From contig BJOX01000313.1 of the NCBI GenBank assembly GCA_009731375.1, forward strand, positions 188,089-214,075: a stretch of 25,987 bases of DNA, written 5' to 3'. Of this stretch, positions 9,833 to 25,987 are shown piece after piece (position 1 is the stretch's first letter; every line of letters begins with the position of its first letter). Below the pieces are notes generated by a model. It made no database searches and was not told the origin of the DNA. It was given only the letters and a program-made list of their open reading frames with translations. Position numbers and translations under genes: made by a program. Origin of the DNA: Paulinella micropora. Its lineage: Eukaryota > Cercozoa > Imbricatea > Euglyphida.

Positions 9833-11144
9833 CAGGTGGTGTTTGGACAGGAACCGGTGATGCCTCAACACTTGGTTTACCAGGATGGGCCTGGGCTGGC
9901 GATGGATGAGGACGAGCTCTGGAGGGTCCGCATGCGCGCCTCAATGGAGGCGATGCAAGCGGTAAGACAGGCGAGGCTAGCGGAACAGGCTCGCAAGCTG
10001 GGCAAGGAGCCCTTGGAGCAGGACTTGTCCATGGTAACGTATAAGCCAGGGGACATCGTCATGTTGTATTACCCACAGGTACCGAAGGGCATATCTTCTA
10101 AGATGTTTGTACATTGGAAGGGGCCTTATCAGGTGGTACAACAGACGGGGCCTTTTAACTATCGGATCAGAGGCAGGGGGGAGAACAAGATTGTAAATGT
10201 TCGACGCCTCATCAAGTACGATCCTTTCCTCATGGAAAACGAGACGCTCCAAGAAGCGCTCGTCAGGAACAAGGGGGAGTTTCAGGACCCTCCTAAGTTG
10301 GGGAAGGATAAGCAACCCGATAGTGGTAAACCCGGGGACGGAAGGGGCCAGGGGAAGGGACAGGCACGGAGCTCCGAGGAGGGCACGGGCCCGGTAATCC
10401 CTAAAAAGCCCGAGACCGGGGAAAAGGGGTCAGTATCGAGTCGCAAGCCACCCACGGAGGCGGCTAAGAGGGCGGCGGAGAATGATCTGATCTTTTCTGA
10501 ACCGGGGAGTAGACCGGGTAAACGTAGAAGGACGGATGTGCAGACGGAACTGGAGGAGCCGGTGGTGCCCTCACAGGTGGAAGTCCAGCACAAGAAATGG
10601 AAGGAGGGTAATAAGGTACTGGGAATGACGTGGGTATTTGATCAGTTCTATCTGGTCAGACCCCCAACCNNNNNNNNNNGATCTGGTCAGGCCCCCAATC
10701 AGATTCGTTACCAAGGGGGATAAGGATGTTCTCTTTGTGATGAAGGTGGTGGATCTGGCTAAGGACTCGAGGAAGACTCGATCGTCGGAGAGTGCACTTA
10801 GGAACCTTCCGCCTATGCTACAGTTTTACCGGTCTTGGGATAAGGACACGGTGGAAAACCGGATATACCGCGAGTATGTCCCGGTGTGGTGGGACTCTGC
10901 AAACAGGGAAGTTTGGGATGCTAAAATAGATCCGGCCACACGGAAGTGTGACAGGGATCATGAGGCATGGACAATTTCGGCGTGGCCGAGGGGAGTGTTG
11001 GATTACCCCTTCGAGCTACACGACGGACAGATCCCACAGAAGGTCTGGGACGTGCTCAAGGAGAGCGGGATGGACTTAAGGCTGATCGGAGGTGCACACG
11101 CGACGGAGACGGTGCGTGGGAAGAAACACCAGAGCCTGAAGTAA
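9833..11144 (+). pseudogene. pol: Pol: integrase C-terminal GPY/F-like domain and unknown tail
   Basis: It starts QVVFGQEPVMP in the same frame as the core piece. The region YKPGDIVMLYYP then HWKGPYQVV then NVRRLIKYDP is a GPY/F-type module of Ty3/gypsy integrases (about 10040-10215). A Gly/Lys/Pro-rich disordered linker follows, then after the gap at 10670-10679 a tail of about 150 residues (VPVWWDSANREVWDAKID, WPRGVLDYPFELHDG) that I do not recognise, ending at TAA 11142-11144. The apparent frame change at the gap disappears if the duplicated 20 bp on its two sides are merged, so this is probably one frame in the real sequence. Confidence 0.8.
10670..10679. other. Assembly gap, 10 N, with duplicated flanks
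   Basis: The 20 bp before the gap (10650-10669) match 10681-10700 at 18 of 20 positions. This is what an unmerged contig overlap looks like. Merging removes 31 bases and puts both sides in one reading frame. Confidence 0.8.
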
Positions 11145-11699
11145 GGGAATTCGGATCGGGAGGGAAGTTGGGCGCACATCGACCATATGTGTGGGGATAT
11201 ACGTACTGAGGGGCCTACTCAACTGTAAAACTTAACGGACGCAGTACAAGGGAGGGAAACTCGACGAGAAGTCCATCGTCGTTTTAAGATTTGGACTTTG
11301 GGATTTGGTCAATTCGGATCTCGAGCCAAGGCACCATTCACATTTGACGGATTAGACAGGGTCTGATTGGTGGTCGATCAGACTATGGGACTGTGGCTTC
11401 GGGAAAAATCGCGCGCGTAGGATTGAGGACGTGGACTGGTCGAGTGTCAGTTCACGATCTTCGGGCAATATTAAGTCTTGGAACTTAGCCCACATGAAGC
11501 ACACGCCTATAATCTGTTGGGTGGCTCTTGGTATGATTATGCCGAGGGTCGAGCACGGATGACTCTTGGAATGGTGGACAAACGGCTAGGATTCCCCAGT
11601 ATTTGCCGGTACTGACGAGATTATACGAGATGTAGTCTCCGTTGGTATTACTCCTGGAATTGAGATCGAGCGATCTCAAAGGAGGGGGAAGGGGTGCTA
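11145..11699 (+). other. Retrotransposon 3' untranslated interior
   Basis: No protein-like frame is seen between the pol stop and the 3' LTR. The only supported element is the polypurine tract at its end. Confidence 0.6.
11678..11694 (+). promoter_or_regulatory. Polypurine tract
   Basis: A 17-base all-purine run (AAAGGAGGGGGAAGGGG) lies five bases before the 3' LTR, the usual position of the plus-strand primer in LTR elements. Confidence 0.85.
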
Positions 11700-12388
11700 T
11701 GTAACACCCACGGTATACTACATCGTTTTTACGCTATTGGTTTTTACGGGAATTCACTCTGGGAAGTGATTCCTTGTTATTAAATGTTTTTAAGATGAAT
11801 TCTTGTTACATTTCCGGTTTAGAATAATACTTCCGGTTTTAATGTTGTATTAGGATTTTGGAATATGAGGACAAGCTTGGAAGCTTAAATCCCATAGAGC
11901 CTTGAAAACCTATATTTTACACTTAACCGTACACCGGAGTGGTGAAGGTTTCTAGGATGCAGATTACACATTGTTGTAGCATCCATATTGAATAACCTCC
12001 CACATTAGTAGCGTTAACCCGATCCTTTTATTGCGATTGTAGTAACCATTTAAAGTTATGGATTATTTTCATGGAAATTCCGTGAAATTTGGCCGTTTTT
12101 CCCGTGACTGGGAATTTATGGCTAAATAAGGGAAATTGCACTTATGGATTGTTGTTTTGGCATTTGTGCAGGTTACGGACGTAACGCATCGTGTCAGATG
12201 ACCCGTGTCAAAGGGACACTCCGTTGACAGCGGTTTTTCTCTTTGGCTTGTTGTTGGGGTTCAAATCTGGCTTCCCTTTCTACTCTTGAAGTGGAAGTAA
12301 GCCTTGAACCATTTGTGTTCAATTTTATTATTAAATTCCAATTATTCTCTTTGAGCTCGTAAGGGTTAAGACGTCCGGTCTTAATACA
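11700..12388 (+). repeat. 3' LTR
   Basis: It starts TGTAACACCC and ends TTAATACA, 689 bp. Compared with the 5' LTR it has 11 extra bases near the start, 19 near 11950 (TTCTAGGATGCAGATTACA) and 2 near 11999, plus about ten substitutions. Confidence 0.93.
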
Positions 12389-12392
12389 GATG
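12389..12392. repeat. Target-site duplication GATG (right copy)
   Basis: It pairs with 1687-1690 and marks the insertion point of the LTR element. Confidence 0.75.
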
Positions 12393-12860
12393 TCTCTCTA
12401 CTTGATCGCGCAGTTGCTTCACTAAAATGCTTGTTTTTGCATGTAAAAATATATGAAAACGCTAATAAAAAAGCCTAGAAAAAACCGTGACCACAAGAAC
12501 AATGGCTTAGAATGGTGACGCAAATTTAAAGTAGGTTCTAGAGGTTTGAGCAGTTGAAAAGAAACTATGTAAGGTTTGGAATCGCTCAAAATAGCACTTT
12601 TATGCATAAACGTCACACATGGGAAGCCCAAACCAACACAGAGGTCAGAACTAAACAATAAGGGGCAGGAAGCTACGTCGGATGCAGGTTTCTAGGGTTT
12701 AAACATGCATATATATAAAAAAAGATGTAAAAAGCTCACTTTAATCATTTCCAACCATGCTCGCTTTTATGCATAAATGGGATTGACTCCAGTGAAATTC
12801 AAGAAAAAATTACTCAGTGGCCCGCTCAGTGGGGGCAAGAAGTGCAGCCTGATTCTTGTG
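12393..12860. other. Intergenic DNA between LTR element and methyltransferase-like gene
   Basis: AT-rich, no supported gene. It contains two of three copies of the palindrome TTTATGCATAAA (12599-12610 and 12766-12777). Confidence 0.5.
12599..12610. repeat. Palindrome TTTATGCATAAA, copy 1 of 3
   Basis: The 12-bp perfect palindrome recurs at 12766-12777 and 13947-13958, the last inside intron 1 of the methyltransferase-like gene. Copies 1 and 3 share further flank (CACTTTTATGCATAAA then GTCA after one base). Confidence 0.7.
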
Positions 12861-14051
12861 TCACTTGGTGTGGCACGAGTCGTTGCAGAAGTAACCATAA
12901 ATGGCCCTGAGAAGCTGTCGTTTTGACAGAACAGTTGAGGACGGAATCGAAGCAAACGACTGAACACGGAGGCGGGGGAACGGAGGTAGACGAAGAACTG
13001 GCCGCTAACGACGGTGCGTGCAGGTAGTGGTTGTCATGTTCGCAGTGAACAACGTCGTCTTCTTCGAGGTCCACGCCTTTCTTGCACGTGAAACAGACCG
13101 CCTTGGTCACGCTTTTGTCACTTCCGCCGTAGAACTCCTTTATCGCAAGAACTTCAAGTTGTTGAGTTTGCCTGTGTCTTCTTCCTCCTCCTCTTCATCG
13201 TCAGTCTCAACTTCGTCGTCACTGGTAGCCTTTTTCTTTTTGCCCTTCTTCTTCTTCGGATGCAGGAATTCTTTCACGCGAGACTTCGCGAACTCAATCT
13301 GCTTTGCATCACTTTCGATCCCAGTAACTCGCATGTCGGCCTCCAAAGCACCGATCACCTCTGAACCCGAACCCATGCACACCACAAGAACATTGCTCAG
13401 TGGTGGAAGAATGGTAGACAAAATCTGCTTCGACAGCTCCGTAGGCTTCTCCAAGACGTTCACACGTTGTCCGTCAGAAGCATGGCGCTGTTTCTTGAAC
13501 AGTACCTCGACGACGAACAGGTTGTGACGGTTGACGGGGTTCTGGTCGAGATTGAGGACGAAAGAGGCCTGCTTCGGGTTGAAGGCCACCAACATCATTT
13601 CCACCCGCGGCCTTGATCCACTTCTGGATATCTCCCAAATAGTTGTGATTCTTTTTGTACCAGTAAACCATTTCAATCGTTTGGTACCCAGTGGCTCCAA
13701 GGGCCTCGACCAGCATGTTGTACTGGAAGGATGGCAGTGAAAGACAACAACCCTCTTCTCGGAGTTGCCGACAACACTGAATGCGTTGAGCAAGCTCTTG
13801 ACCTTGTCCTCGTTGATCTCCTCCTGGTTATGCTGTAGTTCGGAAATCTTGTACGGCAAGTCCGCGTACAGGCAGTCTGCAAACACAGCAAAAAGAACCA
13901 GAAAAAACGTGAATGGCAGGAACTGGCACGAACGGAATGTGACACTTTTATGCATAAAAGTCATGAATGCGGAAAAGGCTGGGTGACCAAATGCAGAATC
14001 AGATGGAAGGAAACTTGCAATCCTGAACATGTCGCCCACCATGATCGTCAT
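12861..14051 (-). pseudogene. Beta-class DNA methyltransferase-like protein with C-terminal zinc finger
   Basis: Read on the minus strand as three exons: 14051-14015 (starts ATG), 13876-13013 and 12906-12861 (ends TGA). Junctions A^GTTTCC/TTTGCAG and CC^GTCGTT/TCTCAG keep phase locally. Order of parts: MVGDMF, ADLPYKI (13851-13862; D-x-P-Y like the catalytic DPPY of amino-methyltransferases), VVVFHCH, MVYWYKKNHNY, EMMLVAF, then EKPTELSKQIL and VVCMGSGSEVIGAL (AdoMet-binding G-x-G) and GIESDAKQIEFAKSR. DPPY before the AdoMet motif is the beta-class order. A Lys-rich then Asp/Glu-rich linker leads to CFTCKKG, HCEHDNHYLH and YFCNDSCH, a likely zinc-binding module. It would methylate adenine or cytosine amino groups in DNA (inference). 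Exon 2 has three apparent frame breaks near 13722-13735, 13601-13612 and 13150-13175; they may be sequencing errors or decay. Confidence 0.7.
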
Positions 14052-14291
14052 TAGATTACGGTAAATAATGACTGAGAGTGACTGTGGTTAATTGTAATAG
14101 GGGCTGAATGACTGTAACTAGTTCTACCTGTACTGCGTCATAACTGATTATCTATCCGTACTGAGTAAATTATTAAACGACGTACTGACATTGGTAAACT
14201 TGTAAGTGCCACTAATGCCACTTATTAAATAATAATATACTGAAAACGTTAATATCTGAATTACTAATAAATGTGAGGGTGTGACTGCCAC

Positions 14292-14675
14292 ATGAAGGAA
14301 GTTTTGTTGCGGCGATGGAGGCGATCTAAAGGGGCTGTACGCGGTTGGAACTTGGGCAGGGTCGTGAGTGCCTACGAGGAAGAAGGAGTGAAAATGGTAA
14401 AATTAACAATGTTTGGGACACACGACAGCAACACTCTCGAAGGAACGTACGGTGTGGCGCGACAACACAAGGATGGCGCCTGGAGGTTCGCTTCTACTGG
14501 CCCTAGGGGGAGCGCGGGTAAACAGGAGCAGGAAATTTATCGTTGGTCGGAATGTCCTGTGTTTGAAATCGAAATGACTCAGGGTGGCAAAATCTCCAAT
14601 GCAGACCAGGGAGTGATCAAGCGTGTGCTCGATAAACAGAAGATTCCAATCAAACAGAAAGAGAATTTTGTTTGA
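14292..14675 (+). CDS. Unrecognised 127-aa protein
   Basis: An ATG-started ORF of 127 codons with balanced, non-repetitive composition in AT-rich surroundings. It has a basic N-terminus (RRWRRSKGAVRGW), a middle segment GRVVSAYEEEGVKMVKLTMFG that looks beta-rich, and a helical-looking end (ADQGVIKRVLDKQKIPIKQK). I do not recognise a family. It lies 240 bp from, and divergent to, the methyltransferase-like gene, so the two could share a promoter region. It may be a single-exon accessory gene or one exon of a longer gene. Confidence 0.5.
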   Translation: MKEVLLRRWRRSKGAVRGWNLGRVVSAYEEEGVKMVKLTMFGTHDSNTLEGTYGVARQHKDGAWRFASTGPRGSAGKQEQEIYRWSECPVFEIEMTQGGKISNADQGVIKRVLDKQKIPIKQKENFV

Positions 14676-14944
14676 TTTTTTTTATCAATAACACGAAAAC
14701 TTATGTTATCGTGCGGATTTTTTTGGGCAGGTGAGACATAATATCTCTTACATTTATCAATATTAATATCTGATTTAGAGTTGATTAAATATTTGTTCAA
14801 CAGATATATATTCAAATCATATTATTAATATGATTAATAGTAATATTGTTCTCAAATATTATTAATAATATTATTATTAATAGTATTAATAATAATGAAA
14901 ATAGGCGGCCGGCGACTGAAGTATTAATATTAATATTAATATAT
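14676..14944. other. AT-rich spacer
   Basis: Dominated by TAATA and TATTAAT runs. No gene supported. It ends at the inverted 43-bp repeat. Confidence 0.6.
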
Positions 14945-14987
14945 TAATAGTGCTTTTCAGTCAATGGCGAATGCGTTTCTGCACATG
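14945..14987 (-). repeat. Right copy of the 43-bp inverted repeat
   Basis: The reverse complement of this stretch matches 1-43 at 38 of 43 positions. The distal side (14988 onward) has no counterpart visible, because the left copy meets the window edge. Confidence 0.75.
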
Positions 14988-15236
14988 TACCTCCATCGTC
15001 TCACCCGCGAGTGGAGTACGAAGATTTGACGATAGGCTCTACTGACACCCTCGCAAGGCAGCTCCAAGCCTTCCAGACAGACCAATACTTTCAAAGAAAA
15101 TGTCATTTGAAAATACTGGCCCCGACGGGAATCGAACTGGCGACAGGTCCCAGATGGTAGATCTTAACAGTGAAAGAAATGAAAAGTACAAGTGAGGAAA
15201 GGAGAAATGAAGAACGAGAAGAAAAGAACATGAGGT

Positions 15237-15578
15237 GGTACAGTTTAAAGTCATGACCAAGACAGGCGAACATAGGGTGGAACAGTTTAAAGTCGTGCGC
15301 CAGGAGCGGATGCAGTGAAGCATCATGCTCAGGACTTATTAAATACACATCATAGTATATACTATGATATACTATGATATATATATATATATATATATAT
15401 ATCAGCTGAACAACTTTTAATCATGAAGAACACTATATATATTCATATACACTTCTACATGTCTATATATAAGTCCTGAGCCTACTGCTTTCAGCATTAC
15501 ATTGCATCAGCTCTTGGTACATGACTTTAAACTGTTCCAACCTATGTTCATCGTCTTGGTCATGATTTTAAACTGTAT
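15237..15578. mobile_element. Foldback (palindromic) element
   Basis: The left arm 15237-15337 and the reverse complement of the right arm 15471-15578 match over most of about 100 bp, including ACAGTTTAAA, TCATGACCAAGAC, GAACATAGG, GGAACAGTTTAAAGTC and GCTCAGGACTT. The loop (15338-15470) is AT-rich, with TATACTATGA units and a TA dinucleotide run. Each arm contains two copies of ACAGTTTAAA about 42 bp apart. No coding capacity; it resembles a non-autonomous foldback element or MITE. Ends and target duplication were not resolved. Confidence 0.7.
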
Positions 15579-16294
15579 TAATACCAACCCAGTTTCCTCG
15601 ACTTAACTTTGTTCATCATTTGTCCATTTCTCAATTGTCCTTTTCCCTGCCTTTCTTTTTTCTGTTCCATTTTGCTTCTGTTTTTTCCCTATTGCCTCAG
15701 GCTTCATTGTTACTAAGTTTTTTCCTCCTCTATTCGCTTTCAAGTTGCCTTCTCCGAAGTTTTGTTCTCTTCTTTCTTCCACTCTTTTCCTTTTCTTCCT
15801 TCCTTCTCATTTCTCTCACTTTTCCACTCTTCTTCTCATACACTGGTCTGACTTCTGCTTTTCATTCAAGTTTTCTTACTTCTCCCTGTAGTCGGCAGTT
15901 CTCTCTCTTTTTTCACCATCGTTTTTTACCGATGTTCGCCTACTTACATGCTTCCTTTTCAGCTCTACGAAAAGCAAGCGTTCTTCATTATTAAAAGTCG
16001 TTAAGCGGGAAAAAATGGATGGTCGGTAATGATGAACGGAACAATAACTGGACCCACGATGTGGGGGCAAATATACCCACTCGGTCCACATACTATCATA
16101 AGTAGATTGGTATTAATTATTCTGTTATGAGATCTAACCGCATAACCCGGTTAAATACATGAGATATTAGTTAGTATATCTATTACCGATCTATTACCTA
16201 ATAAATATTAGCGTATTCAACTCTGAATCATCGGATGTCACGTTCAGCAAGCAATGTGCATATTAATTCTAGGCTGATTGAGTACACGTTTGGA
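15579..16294. other. Pyrimidine-rich DNA and downstream flank of the dehydratase gene
   Basis: 15600-15880 is strongly C/T-rich on the plus strand. No gene is supported. The right part, on the minus strand, should include the dehydratase 3' UTR; no polyadenylation site was assigned. Confidence 0.5.
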
Positions 16295-24433
<8,139 letters not shown>

Positions 24434-24446
24434 CTACACGACGCAT

Positions 24447-24500
24447 ACACACACACACACACACACACACAGGCACAGACACTCACTCGCTCTCTCTCTG

Positions 24501-24532
<32 letters not shown>

Positions 24533-24538
24533 TCTCTG

Positions 24539-24572
<34 letters not shown>

Positions 24573-24610
24573 TCACACGCATTTACACACAGAGACAGAC
24601 CAAATATAAT

Positions 24611-24641
<31 letters not shown>

Positions 24642-25443
24642 GAGAGGAGAGGAGAGGAGAGGAGGAGAGGAGAGGAGGAGAGGAGAGAGGAGAGGAGAGA
24701 GGAGAGAGGAGAGGAGAGAGGNNNNNNNNNNNNNNNNNNNNNNNNNNNNNNNNNNNNNNNNNNNNNNNNNNNNNNNNNNNNNNNNNNNNNNNNNNNNNNN
24801 NNNNNNNNNNNNNNNNNNNNNNNNNNNNNNNNNNNNNNNNNNNNNNNNNNNNNNNNNNNNNNNNNNNNNNNNNNNNNNNNNNNNNNNNNNNNNNNNNNNN
24901 NNNNNNNNNNNNNNNNNNNNNNNNNNNNNNNNNNNNNNNNNNNNNNNNNNNNNNNNNNNNNNNNNNNNNNNNNNNNNNNNNNNNNNNNNNNNNNNNNNNN
25001 NNNNNNNNNNNNNNNNNNNNNNNNNNNNNNNNNNNNNNNNNNNNNNNNNNNNNNNNNNNNNNNNNNNNNNNNNNNNNNNNNNNNNNNNNNNNNNNNNNNN
25101 NNNNNNNNNNNNNNNNNNNNNNNNNNNNNNNNNNNNNNNNNNNNNNNNNNNNNNNNNNNNNNNNNNNNNNNNNNNNNNNNNNNNNNNNNNNNNNNNNGGA
25201 GAGGAGAGGAGGGGAGGGGAGGGGAGAGGAGAGAGGAGAGAGGAGAGGAGAGGAGAGAGGAGAGGAGAGGAGAGGAGAGGAAGGAGAGGAGAGGAGAGGA
25301 GAGGAGGAGGGGGGAGGGGAGGGGAAAGGAGAGGAGAGGAGAGGAGGGGAGGGGAGGGGAGGGGAGAGGCGAGGAGAGGAGAGCAGAGGAGAGGAGAGAA
25401 GAGAAGAGAAGAGAGAGAGAGAGAGAGAGAGAGACACACACAC
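24447..25443 (+). repeat. CA, TC, GA and GGAGA arrays with 476-N gap
   Basis: CA then TC/CA repeats to about 24580, GA and GGAGA repeats to the gap at 24722-25197, then the same purine repeat to 25443. The gap is long enough to hide upstream dehydratase exons. Confidence 0.9.
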
Positions 25444-25580
25444 ACACACAGAGATAGAGATAGAGACAGATAGATTCATGCACACTACGAGCCTGGACAC
25501 AGATAGAAAGACAGCGAGCCAAGATAGATAGATGAACGATAGGATGGACGGAAAGACGGATGATAGGATGCACAGACGAA

Positions 25581-25630
<50 letters not shown>

Positions 25631-25773
25631 CGATAGATAGACAGATTTGTGTGCACTGCTTTTTTGTTCATGAAGTATTATCAAATTATCTATCTATCAT
25701 CGTGTTTACCTACCTACCTACCTATCTCTATCTATCTATCAATCTATCTATCTATCTATCAATCTATCTATCA

Positions 25774-25861
<88 letters not shown>
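25444..25861 (+). repeat. GATA then CTAT arrays
   Basis: GATA units about 25579-25640, non-repetitive spacer, then CTAT/CAAT units about 25689-25861. The blocks are complementary. No exon recognised. Confidence 0.85.
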
Positions 25862-25862
<1 letters not shown>

Positions 25863-25987
25863 GCCTATAAGTCACATGCCGAAATAGCGACGGGAAGCAC
25901 AATCCTGTTCCCTCAGGGTGCCCTTTCTCGCTTGTTGAGCCCGGAATAAAACCCACAGTGCTCTGTCGGTTTATACTAGACTGTCGA
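25862..25987. other. Non-repetitive right edge
   Basis: 126 bp of ordinary composition. The minus strand has a short open frame that does not match dehydratase; nothing can be assigned. Confidence 0.4.

Larger units (their letters stand above)
1691..12388 (+). mobile_element. Ty3/gypsy-type LTR retrotransposon, decayed
   Basis: Near-identical direct LTRs (1691-2347 and 11700-12388) bound a 9.35-kb interior and are flanked by GATG. Domain order is gag, protease, reverse transcriptase, RNase H, integrase, GPY/F-type tail, which defines Ty3/gypsy rather than copia. The coding part is on the + strand. By eye the LTRs differ by about ten substitutions and three indels (11, 19 and 2 bp, all longer in the 3' LTR). 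That amount of change is enough to explain the stops and frameshifts in pol as neutral decay after insertion. Two 10-N gaps lie inside (5106-5115 and 10670-10679). Confidence 0.95.

Noticed and set aside
15118-15150. tRNA gene on the minus strand (GTTCGATTCCC box B-like sequence)
   Set aside because: The T-stem does not pair and no matching D-arm or acceptor stem could be found.
25862-25987. Upstream dehydratase exon at the right edge
   Set aside because: None of the six frames shows the expected segment preceding EVMTRAAMENAM.

Overview
The window is eukaryotic nuclear DNA. It has spliced genes with GT-AG introns, a decayed Ty3/gypsy-type LTR retrotransposon, very dense tetranucleotide microsatellites and assembly gaps. 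A dihydroxy-acid dehydratase gene (branched-chain amino acid synthesis) argues against an animal and fits an alga, another protist, a fungus or a plant. I lean to a microbial alga or related protist but cannot fix the lineage.

Left part (1-1690): two exons (94-205 and 475-1064, + strand) encode the C-terminal part of a protein that resembles the end of Mutator-like transposases, followed by a basic charged tail with a CxxC motif. A 43-bp sequence at the window start recurs inverted at 14945-14987.

Middle (1691-12388): one LTR retrotransposon about 10.7 kb long. It has a 657-bp 5' LTR, a 689-bp 3' LTR, a possible primer-binding site, a polypurine tract and a GATG target-site duplication. Gag is nearly intact. 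Pol runs protease, reverse transcriptase, RNase H, integrase and GPY/F-type tail, and is broken by in-frame stops, frameshifts, an integrase-core deletion and changes at key catalytic residues. It looks dead.

12389-15000: a minus-strand, three-exon gene for a beta-class DNA methyltransferase-like protein (DLPY motif before the AdoMet-binding motif) with a C-terminal Cys/His zinc finger, carrying three apparent frame breaks; then an unrecognised 127-aa plus-strand ORF and AT-rich DNA up to the inverted 43-bp repeat. The transposase-like gene, methyltransferase and 127-aa ORF may be one DNA transposon split by the LTR element, but this is inference.

15000-16294: a palindromic foldback element with an AT-repeat centre, then pyrimidine-rich DNA without a recognisable gene.

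16295-25987: the minus-strand gene for dihydroxy-acid dehydratase (ILV3/ilvD family). Thirteen small exons (34-78 nt except the last) can be joined in perfect phase across 24433-16295; the N-terminal exons are off the right edge or inside the 476-N gap. Introns are filled with GATA/TATC, CATA/TATG, CCTTA and GA arrays. They also hold a fragment of a second gypsy RT, diverged partial copies of exons 3 and 4, and a 21-bp-stem hairpin that pairs fully only on the transcribed strand. The donor sites are GT but lack the usual GTRAGT consensus.
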